Origin: an uncultured Candidatus Melainabacteria bacterium
GTDB taxonomy: Bacteria; Cyanobacteriota; Vampirovibrionia; Gastranaerophilales; Gastranaerophilaceae
Length of the DNA stretch: 7,133 bases
Assembly (NCBI GenBank): GCA_934773085.1
Contig: CAKVMU010000088.1
Location: 1-7,133 of the forward strand
Reading direction: 5' to 3'
Shown: piece by piece, positions 1 through 5,097 of the stretch
How the letters are laid out: each line of letters opens with the position of its first letter
Position numbering within the stretch: position 1 is the stretch's first letter
Translations under genes and position numbers: made by a program
The notes under the pieces: model-generated
Databases searched by the model: none
What the model saw: the letters and a program-made list of their open reading frames with translations, nothing else
What the model was told of the DNA's origin: nothing

Positions 1-74
1 CAATACCATATTATTCCAAATCTTTATTATTGGCAAGCTGTTTTATACGTCATAAAACTGATATTATCGACATA

Positions 75-114
75 AAAACAGAAATCCGGAGACATAAAAT
101 ATGTCCCCGGATTT
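75..114 (-). terminator. Rho-independent terminator of the metalloprotease gene
   Basis: Read on the minus strand, AAATCCGGGGACATA (114-100) and its partner (96-82) form an uninterrupted 15-bp stem, with one G-U wobble, around a 3-nt loop. A U-rich run (TTTCTGTTTTTATG) follows. On the plus strand the wobble becomes an A-C mismatch and no U-tract follows, so the signal belongs to the minus strand. It lies about 40 nt past the stop codon of the metalloprotease gene. Bases 1-74 beyond it show no feature I can support. Confidence 0.85.
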
Positions 115-155
115 CCGGTAATACTGTTATAAAATTTATCAAAAAATTCCATCAG

Positions 156-1124
156 TTACTTCCAGATCACACTGTAGGTTTTCTGTATTCTTGCAATACG
201 GTCATCTGTAAACTTATCAACAGCATTCTTAACTGCTTCATAGGTTTTCGGTCTTGAAGATTTCAATACTGTCGGATTCAGTGTGTATTCTTTAAAAGAC
301 TCCGCAAAATACTCTGCACTGTTCTGTGTAACATAGGCTTTATTAAATGCTGTATACAGTGTCTTCTCCTGAGCAAAAATTGCTTTGAATTCGGCTGTCT
401 GATCTGTATTACCGGAAATAAACGCTACAAAATGTCCTAATTCATGATAAATTGTATCATCCATCTTCCTGAGTGTGATCTTTCTGTTGCGGGTATCATA
501 ATACCCGGAATAGGAAACAGATGGATTCACCTCTGCTGTGAAGCCCAGGGTTCTGTATGCATTAAGTACGCGGCTGTCTGCCCTTGATGCATACTGTCCG
601 ACATCAATACTTCCCTTTACAGAATTATCGGAATTACCGGATGCAGCAGTCATGTTTGTACCTGCCGATGTATCTGTTTTTGCTGTTGTAGTAGTCGTTA
701 CGGTTGTAGTAGATGCTGTTGTAACCACTTTCACTTTTGATTTCTTCGTATATTTTTCTGTAATCCTTTTTATAACAGTTGTCTGAGTTACCACAGTTGC
801 ATTTGAACTTTGAGATGTTTTCTTGGAAGTCACTGATGTAGCAGGAAGAGTTTTTGTATAAGTTTTTGTTGCAGCTTTTTTCATTTTAACCTTTTTGGTA
901 GAAGTACTATTACTCGTCTGAGTATTTACCTTTGGCTGTGCTGCAAGAGGTGTCTCCTCTTCATCAATAGTGGTCTCCATCACAGGATCCGTATAGGACG
1001 GCAGTTCCGGAATCTGATTTTGCTGTACAACAGCTACACCACCTACTGCAACAGCAAGCACTACCGCAGTAAGACCTGCTGCTATTTTTTTCTTCTTTAA
1101 TAATTCGACTATTCTTTTCTTCAT
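156..1124 (-). CDS. Membrane-anchored ATLF/M34-type zinc metalloprotease (Pro-Pro endopeptidase-like)
   Basis: This 322-residue protein has a Lys-rich N-terminus and a hydrophobic helix at about 14-34 (IAAGLTAVVLAVAVGGVAVV). No clear AxA signal peptidase site follows, so it is an uncleaved anchor or an unusual signal peptide. Residues about 50-165 are a low-complexity Thr/Ser/Lys stalk with poly-Thr runs. Residues about 172-322 resemble the anthrax-lethal-factor-like (M34) catalytic domain. H227-E228-L-G-H231 is the HExxH zinc site, and EYFAESFKEY (271-280) supplies the downstream Glu ligand, most likely E275; Y264 or Y272 may be the catalytic Tyr. The closest known functional relatives are secreted Pro-Pro endopeptidases such as C. 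difficile PPEP-1, which cut surface adhesins between two prolines. Those are about 220 residues without this stalk. Proline specificity here is inference. The start has AAAGGA (1137-1142) at a rather long 12-nt spacing. Transcription is under the c-di-GMP riboswitch just upstream. Fold and zinc site are well supported; substrate is unknown. Confidence 0.85.
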   Translation of the reverse strand: MKKRIVELLKKKKIAAGLTAVVLAVAVGGVAVVQQNQIPELPSYTDPVMETTIDEEETPLAAQPKVNTQTSNSTSTKKVKMKKAATKTYTKTLPATSVTSKKTSQSSNATVVTQTTVIKRITEKYTKKSKVKVVTTASTTTVTTTTTAKTDTSAGTNMTAASGNSDNSVKGSIDVGQYASRADSRVLNAYRTLGFTAEVNPSVSYSGYYDTRNRKITLRKMDDTIYHELGHFVAFISGNTDQTAEFKAIFAQEKTLYTAFNKAYVTQNSAEYFAESFKEYTLNPTVLKSSRPKTYEAVKNAVDKFTDDRIARIQKTYSVIWK

Positions 1125-1173
1125 AATCTTTACACATCCTTTCTGACAATACCTCTATATGGACGCACTTCCG

Positions 1174-1216
1174 AAAATTATAAAAACCGCCTATATTTAA
1201 AATATAAACGGTTACC
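1174..1216 (-). terminator. Regulated intrinsic terminator of the c-di-GMP riboswitch
   Basis: On the minus strand AACCGTTTATATTT (1213-1200) pairs with the segment ending GGCGGTT (about 1198-1185) through two G-U wobbles, giving a 13-bp stem with a very short loop. TTTTTATAATTTTC follows as the U-tract. The hairpin sits between the aptamer and the protease start codon, about 50 nt upstream of the latter, so it decides whether transcription reaches the gene. Its 5' arm overlaps the antiterminator strand. Confidence 0.85.
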
Positions 1217-1296
1217 ACAAAATCGACTGACAGCTGACAGCCTTCTTCTTATTTTCTGAAATCGCATCACAAAATCGGAATTAAATGCGGCAACCG
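1209..1296 (-). promoter_or_regulatory. Antiterminator pairing of the riboswitch expression platform
   Basis: The 3' end of the aptamer, CGGUUGCC (1296-1289), is complementary over 8 bp (one G-U) to GGUAACCG (1216-1209). The latter includes the first bases of the terminator 5' arm. The first strand is needed in the ligand-bound aptamer, so the two folds exclude each other. Without ligand the antiterminator forms and the gene is read; with ligand the terminator forms. The intervening loop carries a 10-nt direct repeat (CACAAAATCG, plus-strand 1216-1225 and 1268-1277) and a tandem CTGACAG pair (1227-1240), neither with a known role. Confidence 0.7.
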
Positions 1297-1366
1297 GCTA
1301 TCATAGTCTTCTTACGACCTTAGACCCCTGGCTTTGCGTCCCTGCCTTTCAACAGGTTTGCCTTTA
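1286..1366 (-). promoter_or_regulatory. Class I cyclic-di-GMP riboswitch aptamer (GEMM-I)
   Basis: Read on the minus strand the element has the ordered GEMM-I hallmarks. GGCAAACC (1362-1355) comes first, then a short stem capped by a GAAA tetraloop (CCTGTTGAAAGGCAGG). GGACGCAAAGCC follows, then GGGGTCTAAGG at the base of the second stem, then ATGATAGCCGG (the tetraloop receptor side) and the closing GGTTGCC. The base before CAAACC is G, as in c-di-GMP binders rather than the A of the cGAMP-selective GEMM-Ib variants, though I place this position from memory of the Vc2 structure. The aptamer begins only a few nucleotides after the predicted transcript start and is followed by a terminator platform. 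It controls the metalloprotease gene and is predicted to be an OFF switch. Confidence 0.95.
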
Positions 1367-1371
1367 TTGTA

Positions 1372-1401
1372 AGTATATACTTTTTTTCTTCATTTTGTCA
1401 A
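1372..1401 (-). promoter_or_regulatory. Sigma-70-type promoter of the riboswitch-metalloprotease unit
   Basis: On the minus strand a perfect -35 TTGACA (1401-1396) and a near-consensus -10 TATACT (1377-1372) are separated by 18 bp that include a poly-A tract. The predicted start is near 1365, a few bases before the riboswitch. This near-consensus promoter implies high basal transcription with control left mainly to the riboswitch. Confidence 0.85.
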
Positions 1402-1440
1402 TATTCCTAACCCGAATTTTAACATAAATATTAAATTTTG

Positions 1441-1469
1441 TACAATTTTCACGTAAAATCTGATATACT
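1441..1469 (+). promoter_or_regulatory. Probable extended -10 promoter of the pilus operon
   Basis: TGATATACT (1461-1469) matches an extended -10 element (TGnTATAAT-like). The -35 is poor: TACAAT (1441-1446) lies at 17 bp, while the better TTGTAC (1438-1443) is 20 bp away. The DNA upstream (1379-1440) is very AT-rich. The predicted start near 1476 falls inside the palindrome that begins at 1470. The two divergent start points lie about 110 bp apart, and the promoter leaves a leader of about 240 nt before the first gene. A weak core promoter of this type often needs an activator or is readily repressed. Confidence 0.5.
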
Positions 1470-1496
1470 GTGAGCAGTAACCAGGTTACTGCTCAC
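1470..1496. repeat. Perfect 27-bp palindrome (13-bp arms, central A) at the operon start site
   Basis: GTGAGCAGTAACC (1470-1482) is followed by a single A and its exact reverse complement (1484-1496). The palindrome starts immediately after the -10 hexamer, so it covers the predicted transcription start. As DNA it is an ideal operator for a dimeric repressor. If transcribed whole it would be a 12-bp 5'-terminal hairpin that could protect the mRNA. No U-tract follows, which argues against a terminator. Confidence 0.75.
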
Positions 1497-1714
1497 ATAT
1501 CACTATCCCGAGACGTACAAGCTAAAATTCCATTGCCACACGTAATCTGGAATGAATTTTAGCTACGTTACCGAAAACAGAGTGAACAGCAGCATAACCA
1601 GTAACGATATTTATGTGATATCCGGATCAAACATGACGTAATCACGATTTACACAGCAAATCTGCTGAATAGTCCAAAGATATCAAATTAAAATAAACAG
1701 AGAGGAAAATACAC
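1497..1714 (+). other. Long structured 5' leader of the pilus operon, unknown class
   Basis: No credible gene lies in this stretch, but several helices are visible. ATATCAC (1497-1503) pairs with GTGATAT (1615-1621). AGCTAAAATTC (1520-1530) pairs perfectly with 1554-1564, with three more pairs after a bulged C. CGTTAC (1566-1571) pairs with GTAACG (1601-1606). Together these form a possible three-way junction stacked on the palindrome. GTGAT (1615-1619) can instead pair with ATCAC (1641-1645), giving an alternative state. ACGTAATC occurs twice (1540-1547, in the loop of the long hairpin, and 1636-1643). A small CAGCA/TGCTG hairpin (1654-1667) precedes the ribosome binding site AGAGGA (1701-1706). 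I do not see the signatures of class I or II c-di-GMP riboswitches. Pairings are by eye without energy calculation. Confidence 0.4.
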
Positions 1715-2629
1715 ATGCGGATTTTTCATATCCGCCCCTTTATTGCATTCATACTGATTCTATTTCTTCTGACCGGTTGCGGCACTTCTTCCGGCCAAAA
1801 AGAAGAACCGCCTGTTTATTCCCCGCTTCAGGTTCTTGTACCGGAAGCACCTGGAAAGAAAACATTAGGAGCATCCCCGTTGACATTGGATATTTCCAAT
1901 GCAGATCAGGGATACCTCACCGCAATTTCTGATTCTGACAGTCAGAAGATGAATGTCCAGCTCACCAGCGAAAATGAAGCGGTCTATTCATATTTTGTCA
2001 GTCCCGGGAAAAGCGCAGTCATTCCTTTTTCCAGTGGAAGCGGCACTTATCAGATATGCTGTTATCAACAGATTGACGGCTCCCGATATGCAGCATTATT
2101 TGCAGATGCTCTGGAAGTCAGCTTAGAAAATGAATTCCTGCCTTTTCTTTATCCAAACCAGTATGTCAACTTTACACCCGACTCCGCTTCCAGCAAACTG
2201 GCACTTTCTATCATCTCTGAAGATGCCTCCGATGTGGATGCCCTTCAGGCTGTTTACAATTATGTAGTCCAGAATCTTACCTATGATTATGATCTGGCAG
2301 ATACTGTAGACTCCGGTTATATTCCGGACGTGGATTCGACACTGAAATCAGGGAAAGGAATCTGTTTTGACTATGCAGCTCTCACCACTGCCATGCTTCG
2401 TGCGAGGGATATTCCCTGTAAGCTGCAGATCGGATATGCAGGCACAGTAAAACACGCCTGGATCAGCGTTTATATCCGTTCAAAAGGCTGGGTTGACAAA
2501 GCTGTAGAATTCAATGGCGAATCCTGGTCACGTATGGATCCCACTTTCGATTCCAACAGCAAGGATAAAGAAAACATTCAGCAATACATAGGGGACGATG
2601 ACAATTACAGCGTACAGTTCACACGTTAA
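1715..2629 (+). CDS. Transglutaminase-like lipoprotein, first gene of the pilus operon
   Basis: This 304-residue protein has a lipoprotein signal: a basic N-terminus, the hydrophobic stretch FIAFILILFLL, and lipobox LTGC with the lipidated Cys at 22. It should therefore be anchored to the outer face of the membrane. The C-terminal part (about 165-285) is a transglutaminase/protease-like core. The triad is C217 (GKGICFDYA), H247 (VKHAWISVY) and D275 (MDPTFD), all in conserved contexts. The middle (50-150) looks like a beta-rich extracellular domain without a family I recognise. The fold includes cross-linking enzymes and cysteine proteases, so the reaction is open; modifying pilus or wall proteins is inference. 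The start is set by AGAGGA at 8 nt. A 77-nt gap separates it from pilC, the largest in the operon. Residues 30-35 (EEPPVY), just after the lipid anchor, contain the only Pro-Pro in the operon's proteins. Confidence 0.85.
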   Translation: MRIFHIRPFIAFILILFLLTGCGTSSGQKEEPPVYSPLQVLVPEAPGKKTLGASPLTLDISNADQGYLTAISDSDSQKMNVQLTSENEAVYSYFVSPGKSAVIPFSSGSGTYQICCYQQIDGSRYAALFADALEVSLENEFLPFLYPNQYVNFTPDSASSKLALSIISEDASDVDALQAVYNYVVQNLTYDYDLADTVDSGYIPDVDSTLKSGKGICFDYAALTTAMLRARDIPCKLQIGYAGTVKHAWISVYIRSKGWVDKAVEFNGESWSRMDPTFDSNSKDKENIQQYIGDDDNYSVQFTR

Positions 2630-2648
2630 CCATAGCAACTCACGGATA

Positions 2649-2683
2649 TCAGATCAGGAGCTGAATATCTGGCCCTGACCTGA
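2649..2683 (+). other. Intercistronic hairpin before pilC
   Basis: TCAGATCAGG (2649-2658) can pair with CCTGACCTGA (2674-2683) with one A-C mismatch. CCCAAACC follows instead of a U-tract, so a terminator is unlikely. It may be an mRNA processing or stability element that sets different levels for the lipoprotein and the pilus machinery. Support is structural only and weak. Confidence 0.3.
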
Positions 2684-2706
2684 CCCAAACCTTCAGGAGG
2701 CAATTT

Positions 2707-3756
2707 ATGCGTCAAAAAAACAAACTGACCAATGAAGAACTTTTTCACTTCTGTGAACAGTTTTCTATTCTTCTTCACTCCGGCATTTCCTGTGCCGAGG
2801 GGCTTGAACTAATGCTGGATGACAGCCGCACACAACGCGGAAAAGATTTCTTTCAGCTTTTACTGACAGATTTTGAGCAGAACGGCTCCTTTTCACAGAC
2901 ATTAAAAAATTCCGGATACTTTCCGGAATCTATGATTTCCTATATAGATATCGGAGAGGAAACCGGATGTCTGGATGAAGTTTTAAAAAGTTTGTCCGAA
3001 CATTATGATCAGGAAATAGAAATATCTGAAAATATTCGCAGTGCGATCACATATCCGCTGATTATGCTTGCTATGATGGGAACAGTCATCATCATTCTTC
3101 TGGTAAAAGTCCTTCCTGTCTTTCAACAGGTTTTCCGGCAGATGGGTCTGGAAATGAATCACTTTTCCAACGGACTCTTAAACGCCGGAAATGTTATCAG
3201 CCGTTATTCTGCTGTTTTACTTATTTTGATTCTTATAATCACCGCCGGATTTTCTGCCCTTTTCTTTACAGAAAAAGGACGTTTTTATCTGCGCCGGCTC
3301 TCAGGCAGATTACCCTGCATAAAGGACATTCCCATTTCCGCTGACTATGCACGTCTGACTCAGGCAATTGCCATGGGAATCCACAGTGGTCTGGATCATG
3401 TTGTCACACTGGAAATGGCACAGAAGCTTCTTTCACATCCGAATATCAGAGAAAAAGCCCAAAAAGCACAGAAGCTTCTGGAAGATGGTGTCATTTTTGA
3501 AGATGCGCTTTCAGAGTCAGGCCTCTTTGAAGGACTGAATGCACGTCTGATCACAGTCGGATTACGTACAGGTACAGCAGATGAAGTCATGAGCAAACTT
3601 GCCATCCGGTATCGTGAGATGGCGCTCACAATAACAGGAAACATTCTTTCTATCGCAGAACCTTCCATCGTTATCATCTTTTCTCTCCTGGTCGGACTGG
3701 TTCTTCTCTCTGTTATGATGCCTTTGCTTGGAATTCTTTCAGAAATTGTTATGTGA
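2707..3756 (+). CDS. pilC: PilC/GspF-family inner-membrane platform protein of a type IV pilus-like system
   Basis: This 349-residue protein has two copies of the T2SSF domain: about 10-133 with FPESMISYIDIGEETG (72-87) and YP (116-117), and about 212-335 with the matching LNARLITVGLRTGT (277-290). Three membrane segments fit the family: about 117-138, 167-187 and 318-341. PilC/GspF proteins sit in the cytoplasmic membrane, contact the motor ATPase with their cytoplasmic domains and help move pilin subunits into or out of the filament. It is shorter than the roughly 400-residue PilC of Proteobacteria, lacking most of the N-terminal extension, and is close to ComGB size. AGGAGG (2695-2700) at 6 nt fixes the start. 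The stop is 10 bp before the next gene, so the two are probably translationally coupled. Confidence 0.93.
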   Translation: MRQKNKLTNEELFHFCEQFSILLHSGISCAEGLELMLDDSRTQRGKDFFQLLLTDFEQNGSFSQTLKNSGYFPESMISYIDIGEETGCLDEVLKSLSEHYDQEIEISENIRSAITYPLIMLAMMGTVIIILLVKVLPVFQQVFRQMGLEMNHFSNGLLNAGNVISRYSAVLLILILIITAGFSALFFTEKGRFYLRRLSGRLPCIKDIPISADYARLTQAIAMGIHSGLDHVVTLEMAQKLLSHPNIREKAQKAQKLLEDGVIFEDALSESGLFEGLNARLITVGLRTGTADEVMSKLAIRYREMALTITGNILSIAEPSIVIIFSLLVGLVLLSVMMPLLGILSEIVM

Positions 3757-3766
3757 GGTAATGGAT
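3753..3766 (+). promoter_or_regulatory. Ribosome binding site that decides the start of the next small gene
   Basis: GTGAGGT (3753-3759) overlaps the pilC stop codon. ATG at 3761 would be only about 2 nt away, while ATG at 3767 lies 8 nt past GAGG, a normal distance. A TTG at 3728 in the same frame has no suitable site. I therefore place the start at 3767. Confidence 0.6.
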
Positions 3767-4117
3767 ATGGATATATTTGAAACAGGACATACACGTCTCA
3801 GAAGAACATTGCGAAACATTCTGCCTGTTATTATACCGGCTGTTCTCTGTCTGATCTTTTATCTGGGAATTTCCTGTGCAGGCAGGGAAACCATTTCCCG
3901 GGAACAAAGTTCCCTGCAACAGGCTTTGGAGCAAAGCGCAATACAAGCTTATGCACTTACAGGTCATTATCCCCTGAGCCTGGAAGAGCTACTGCACGAT
4001 TACAATATTTCTTATGATACAGATAAATTTGTAGTTGAATATGTTCCGTCCGGTTCCAATCTTCTTCCTTCCATCAGCGTACTGGTTCTCTCTTCCGGAA
4101 AAGGAGGCAGTCTATGA
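3767..4117 (+). CDS. Small single-pass membrane protein of the pilus operon, pseudopilin-like
   Basis: This 116-residue protein has a basic N-terminus, one membrane helix at about 19-37 (LPVIIPAVLCLIFYLGISC) and an extracytoplasmic part. The part at about 45-100 (AIQAYALTGHYPLSLEELL, later a Tyr-rich strand and GSNLLPSI) recalls the region after the helix in type IV pilins and pseudopilins, where an ageing helix leads into a G-x-YP-SLEEL turn. It lacks the prepilin peptidase motif (G followed by FTLIE), so it is not a standard processed pilin. It may be a minor pilin-like or assembly protein; I do not recognise a named family. It follows pilC by 10 bp and overlaps the next gene by 4 bp (ATGA). 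ATG 3761 is an alternative start adding two residues. Confidence 0.75.
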   Translation: MDIFETGHTRLRRTLRNILPVIIPAVLCLIFYLGISCAGRETISREQSSLQQALEQSAIQAYALTGHYPLSLEELLHDYNISYDTDKFVVEYVPSGSNLLPSISVLVLSSGKGGSL

Positions 4118-4614
4118 ATTTGAATCGCTCCAGCAGCCACAGTCATTCCGTTTGCAGACTTTTCACAGTTGTACTGCTTGGACTTTTCCTGATCTTTCTG
4201 CTCGTGATGCTTCTTTTTTCAGCTCAGGCCTACCGGACAGCGACAAAAGGAACTCAGCAGAACAACAACCTGTATACCGCTTCCTCCTACATATCTGTCA
4301 AATTTCACCAGCATGACAGTTCGCAGAGCATTTTCACAGACACTGTAGATGGTTCTCCGGCACTCTGTATGACTGATACAGTAAACGATCAACAGTATAT
4401 TACTTATATTTATCTGAAGGAGCAGCACCTGAAAGAGCTTTTTACTGCTGCCGGAAATACACCATCCGCACAGATGGGTACAAATATTGCCAGTCTCAGT
4501 GATTTTCAGATTCAGCAGGAGACAGACGGATTCTACCGTATTACCCTTAAAGATCCAGACGGTAATACCAGCAGCCTGCTGCTGCACTCTGGTTTTGGCA
4601 ACAACAGTTTCTGA
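4114..4614 (+). CDS. Small membrane protein of the pilus operon, possibly DUF4860 family
   Basis: This 166-residue protein has one membrane helix at about 16-36 (LFTVVLLGLFLIFLLVMLLFS) directly followed by AQAYRTAT, a helical continuation like the spine of a pilin. Next comes a region with NNNLYTASSYISVKFHQHD (51-69) and a beta-rich C-terminus ending in a repeat-like LKDPDGNTSSLLLHSG. The order and wording remind me of DUF4860 proteins found in clostridial pilus operons, but this is recognition from memory. No prepilin cleavage site is visible. It is translationally coupled to the gene before it by the ATGA overlap, and AAGGAGG (4101-4107) at 6 nt fixes the start. Likely an accessory or minor subunit of the pilus-like apparatus. 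Confidence 0.75.
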   Translation: MNLNRSSSHSHSVCRLFTVVLLGLFLIFLLVMLLFSAQAYRTATKGTQQNNNLYTASSYISVKFHQHDSSQSIFTDTVDGSPALCMTDTVNDQQYITYIYLKEQHLKELFTAAGNTPSAQMGTNIASLSDFQIQQETDGFYRITLKDPDGNTSSLLLHSGFGNNSF

Positions 4615-4644
4615 CATACTGACATCATACAGGAGATTTCAAGC

Positions 4645-5097
4645 ATGAAAAAATTAATCACACATTCAAAATCCAGCCTGTTTTTAATAGAAATGATTCT
4701 TTCCATTCTCATCCTTGCACTTACCTGCACTGTCTGCGTCAGAATCTTTGCAGCAGCAAAAACGCAGCGAGAAGAAGCCAGAGAACTTAATCACATCCAG
4801 GAGCTGGTCACTTCTGCCGGCGAAACTCTGGAAGGGTGGAACGGTCAGCTTTCATCATTTATCAGTATATTCGGACAGCCCTCAAAAACTTCCGGCGCTC
4901 TGCTGCAATATTACTATGATGACAGCTGGAATCCCTGTACAGAAAATTCGGCTGAATATACCATGACCATACAGCCGGCTGCTTCTGAGACAGAAAAAAC
5001 TGCAGATATAAATTTTTACAACTCGCAGCACGACAATTTATATCAGCTTTCTGTCACCTTCCCTTTTACATCAGAAAGGACGGTCAGCCATGAATAA
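4645..5097 (+). CDS. Type IV pilin-like (pseudopilin) protein with degenerate prepilin site
   Basis: This 150-residue protein begins MKKLITHSKSSLFLIEMIL. A short basic leader precedes SLFLIE, where E16 takes the place of the conserved Glu at +5 of mature pilins, followed by a hydrophobic helix (about 17-37) and an amphipathic continuation rich in E/R (AAAKTQREEARELNHIQELV). This is the class III signal layout, but the residue at -1 is Ser11 instead of Gly and +1 is Leu12 instead of Phe or Met. It is the best pilin candidate in the operon. The C-terminal half (about 75-150) is a short beta-rich head with no cysteine pair I can assign. AGGAG (4631-4635) at 9 nt supports the start, which follows a 30-nt gap. 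It overlaps the next gene by 8 bp. Confidence 0.75.
   Translation: MKKLITHSKSSLFLIEMILSILILALTCTVCVRIFAAAKTQREEARELNHIQELVTSAGETLEGWNGQLSSFISIFGQPSKTSGALLQYYYDDSWNPCTENSAEYTMTIQPAASETEKTADINFYNSQHDNLYQLSVTFPFTSERTVSHE

Noticed and set aside
30..257. A 75-codon plus-strand open frame at the left edge.
   Set aside because: It runs through the minus-strand terminator and the end of the protease gene, with no ribosome binding site or recognizable product.
538..786. A plus-strand open frame rich in Val/Phe opposite the protease stalk.
   Set aside because: Poly-Val is the antisense reading of the Thr-rich codons; it is not an independent membrane protein.
964..1218. An open frame on the minus strand that starts in the riboswitch terminator and overlaps the start of the metalloprotease gene.
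   Set aside because: It begins inside the terminator stem without a ribosome binding site, and its peptide is low-complexity Lys/Ser/Cys out of frame with the clear protease gene.
1470..1496. The 27-bp palindrome as an intrinsic terminator.
   Set aside because: It sits directly after the -10 element and is followed by ATATCACTATCCC, not a U-tract.
1470..1714. A class I or class II c-di-GMP riboswitch in the pilus operon leader, as found before some clostridial pilus genes.
   Set aside because: I could not find GGCAAACC/GCAAAGCC with a GAAA loop, nor the class II pseudoknot core, in this stretch; the structure seen is different.
3396..4617. Antisense open frames of about 130 codons opposite pilC and the small membrane protein genes.
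   Set aside because: Composition (Ser/Arg-rich or Cys-rich) reflects the complement of the sense codons, and no start signals or domains are visible.
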